Origin: M3007 sp038246345
GTDB taxonomy: Bacteria > Bacteroidota > Bacteroidia > Chitinophagales > Saprospiraceae
DNA length: 5,519 nucleotides
Direction of reading: 5' to 3'
NCBI GenBank assembly: GCA_038246345.1
Contig: JBBRWA010000349.1
Location: 1-5,519 of the forward strand
Below the pieces are notes generated by a model, which saw nothing but the letters and a program-made list of their open reading frames with translations, had not been told where the DNA came from and did not search any database. A program made the position numbers and the translations under genes. The number at the start of each line of letters is the position of its first letter. The first letter of the stretch is position 1. Shown here piece by piece: positions 5,345 to 5,519 of this stretch.

Positions 5345-5519
5345 ATGATAAAAAAAATAATGATGATACTACTTTATCCGATTTTGAGTATTGTTGCTCT
5401 TGTTTTGATAATAGCTTTATTCACAAAAAAGGATTACACGATAGTGAGGGAGTTAAACATTAATCAGCCCGACAGTAATATTTACGAGCATTTAAGATTT
5501 CTAAAAAATCACAAACAAT
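5345..5519 (+). CDS. Membrane-anchored SRPBCC-like protein, N-terminus (runs off the window)
   Basis: 58 codons are visible from ATG 5345. A short basic start (MIKK) is followed by a hydrophobic helix at about residues 5-27 (IMMILLYPILSIVALVLII), then KKDYTIVRELNINQPDSNIYEHLRFLKNH. The latter resembles the first strand and helix of polyketide-cyclase/SRPBCC proteins with an N-terminal membrane anchor. The protein would sit in the inner membrane. Because it starts about 50 bp after the second attC-like site, it would belong to the next cassette-like unit, not to the preceding operon. I see no clear TAnnTTTG promoter before it. The family call rests on a short segment and is tentative. Confidence 0.6.
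   Translation, partial: MIKKIMMILLYPILSIVALVLIIALFTKKDYTIVRELNINQPDSNIYEHLRFLKNHKQ

Overview
The window most likely comes from a member of the Bacteroidota. It is AT-rich, with weak purine-poor leaders instead of strong Shine-Dalgarno sites. A good match to the Bacteroidota promoter (TTG, 19 bases, TAnnTTTG) lies in front of the one complete operon. The IS110 transposases, DUF4256 and the ArsR/SRPBCC/DoxX set also resemble proteins I associate with that phylum. This assignment is by recall; no search was run.

Left third (1 to about 1210): remains of IS110-family insertion sequences. The C-terminal half of one transposase reads rightwards and meets, near 530-545, the N-terminal half of a transposase reading leftwards. 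Upstream of the leftward half is about 270 nt of non-coding DNA with strong foldback structure, which is where IS110 elements encode their bridge RNA.

Middle (about 1210 to 3106): a complete-looking group IIC intron on the minus strand, about 1.9 kb. It has a GTGTGCGCCCC-type 5' end, domain I-III RNA, a 431-aa reverse transcriptase/maturase without endonuclease domain, domain V, and domain VI with a CTACTCAT end. The reverse transcriptase reading frame ends inside domain V.

Right half (about 3107 to 5519): two palindromic sites resembling integron attC sites (about 3107-3244 and 5144-5292). Their last 25 bases are identical, and they bracket a tight four-gene operon on the plus strand: an ArsR-type repressor, an AHSA1-like SRPBCC protein, a DoxX-like membrane protein and a DUF4256 protein. 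The promoter carries two near-identical operator-like dyads. A new gene, a membrane-anchored SRPBCC-like protein, begins just after the second site and runs off the end.

Together this looks like part of a cassette-like accessory region. A gene unit is delimited by attC-like foldbacks, and a group IIC intron lies against the upstream foldback on the strand opposite to the cassette genes, the orientation reported for group IIC-attC introns. IS110 pieces have accumulated next to it. No integron integrase is visible, so the integron reading is an inference. The physiological role of the operon is unknown.
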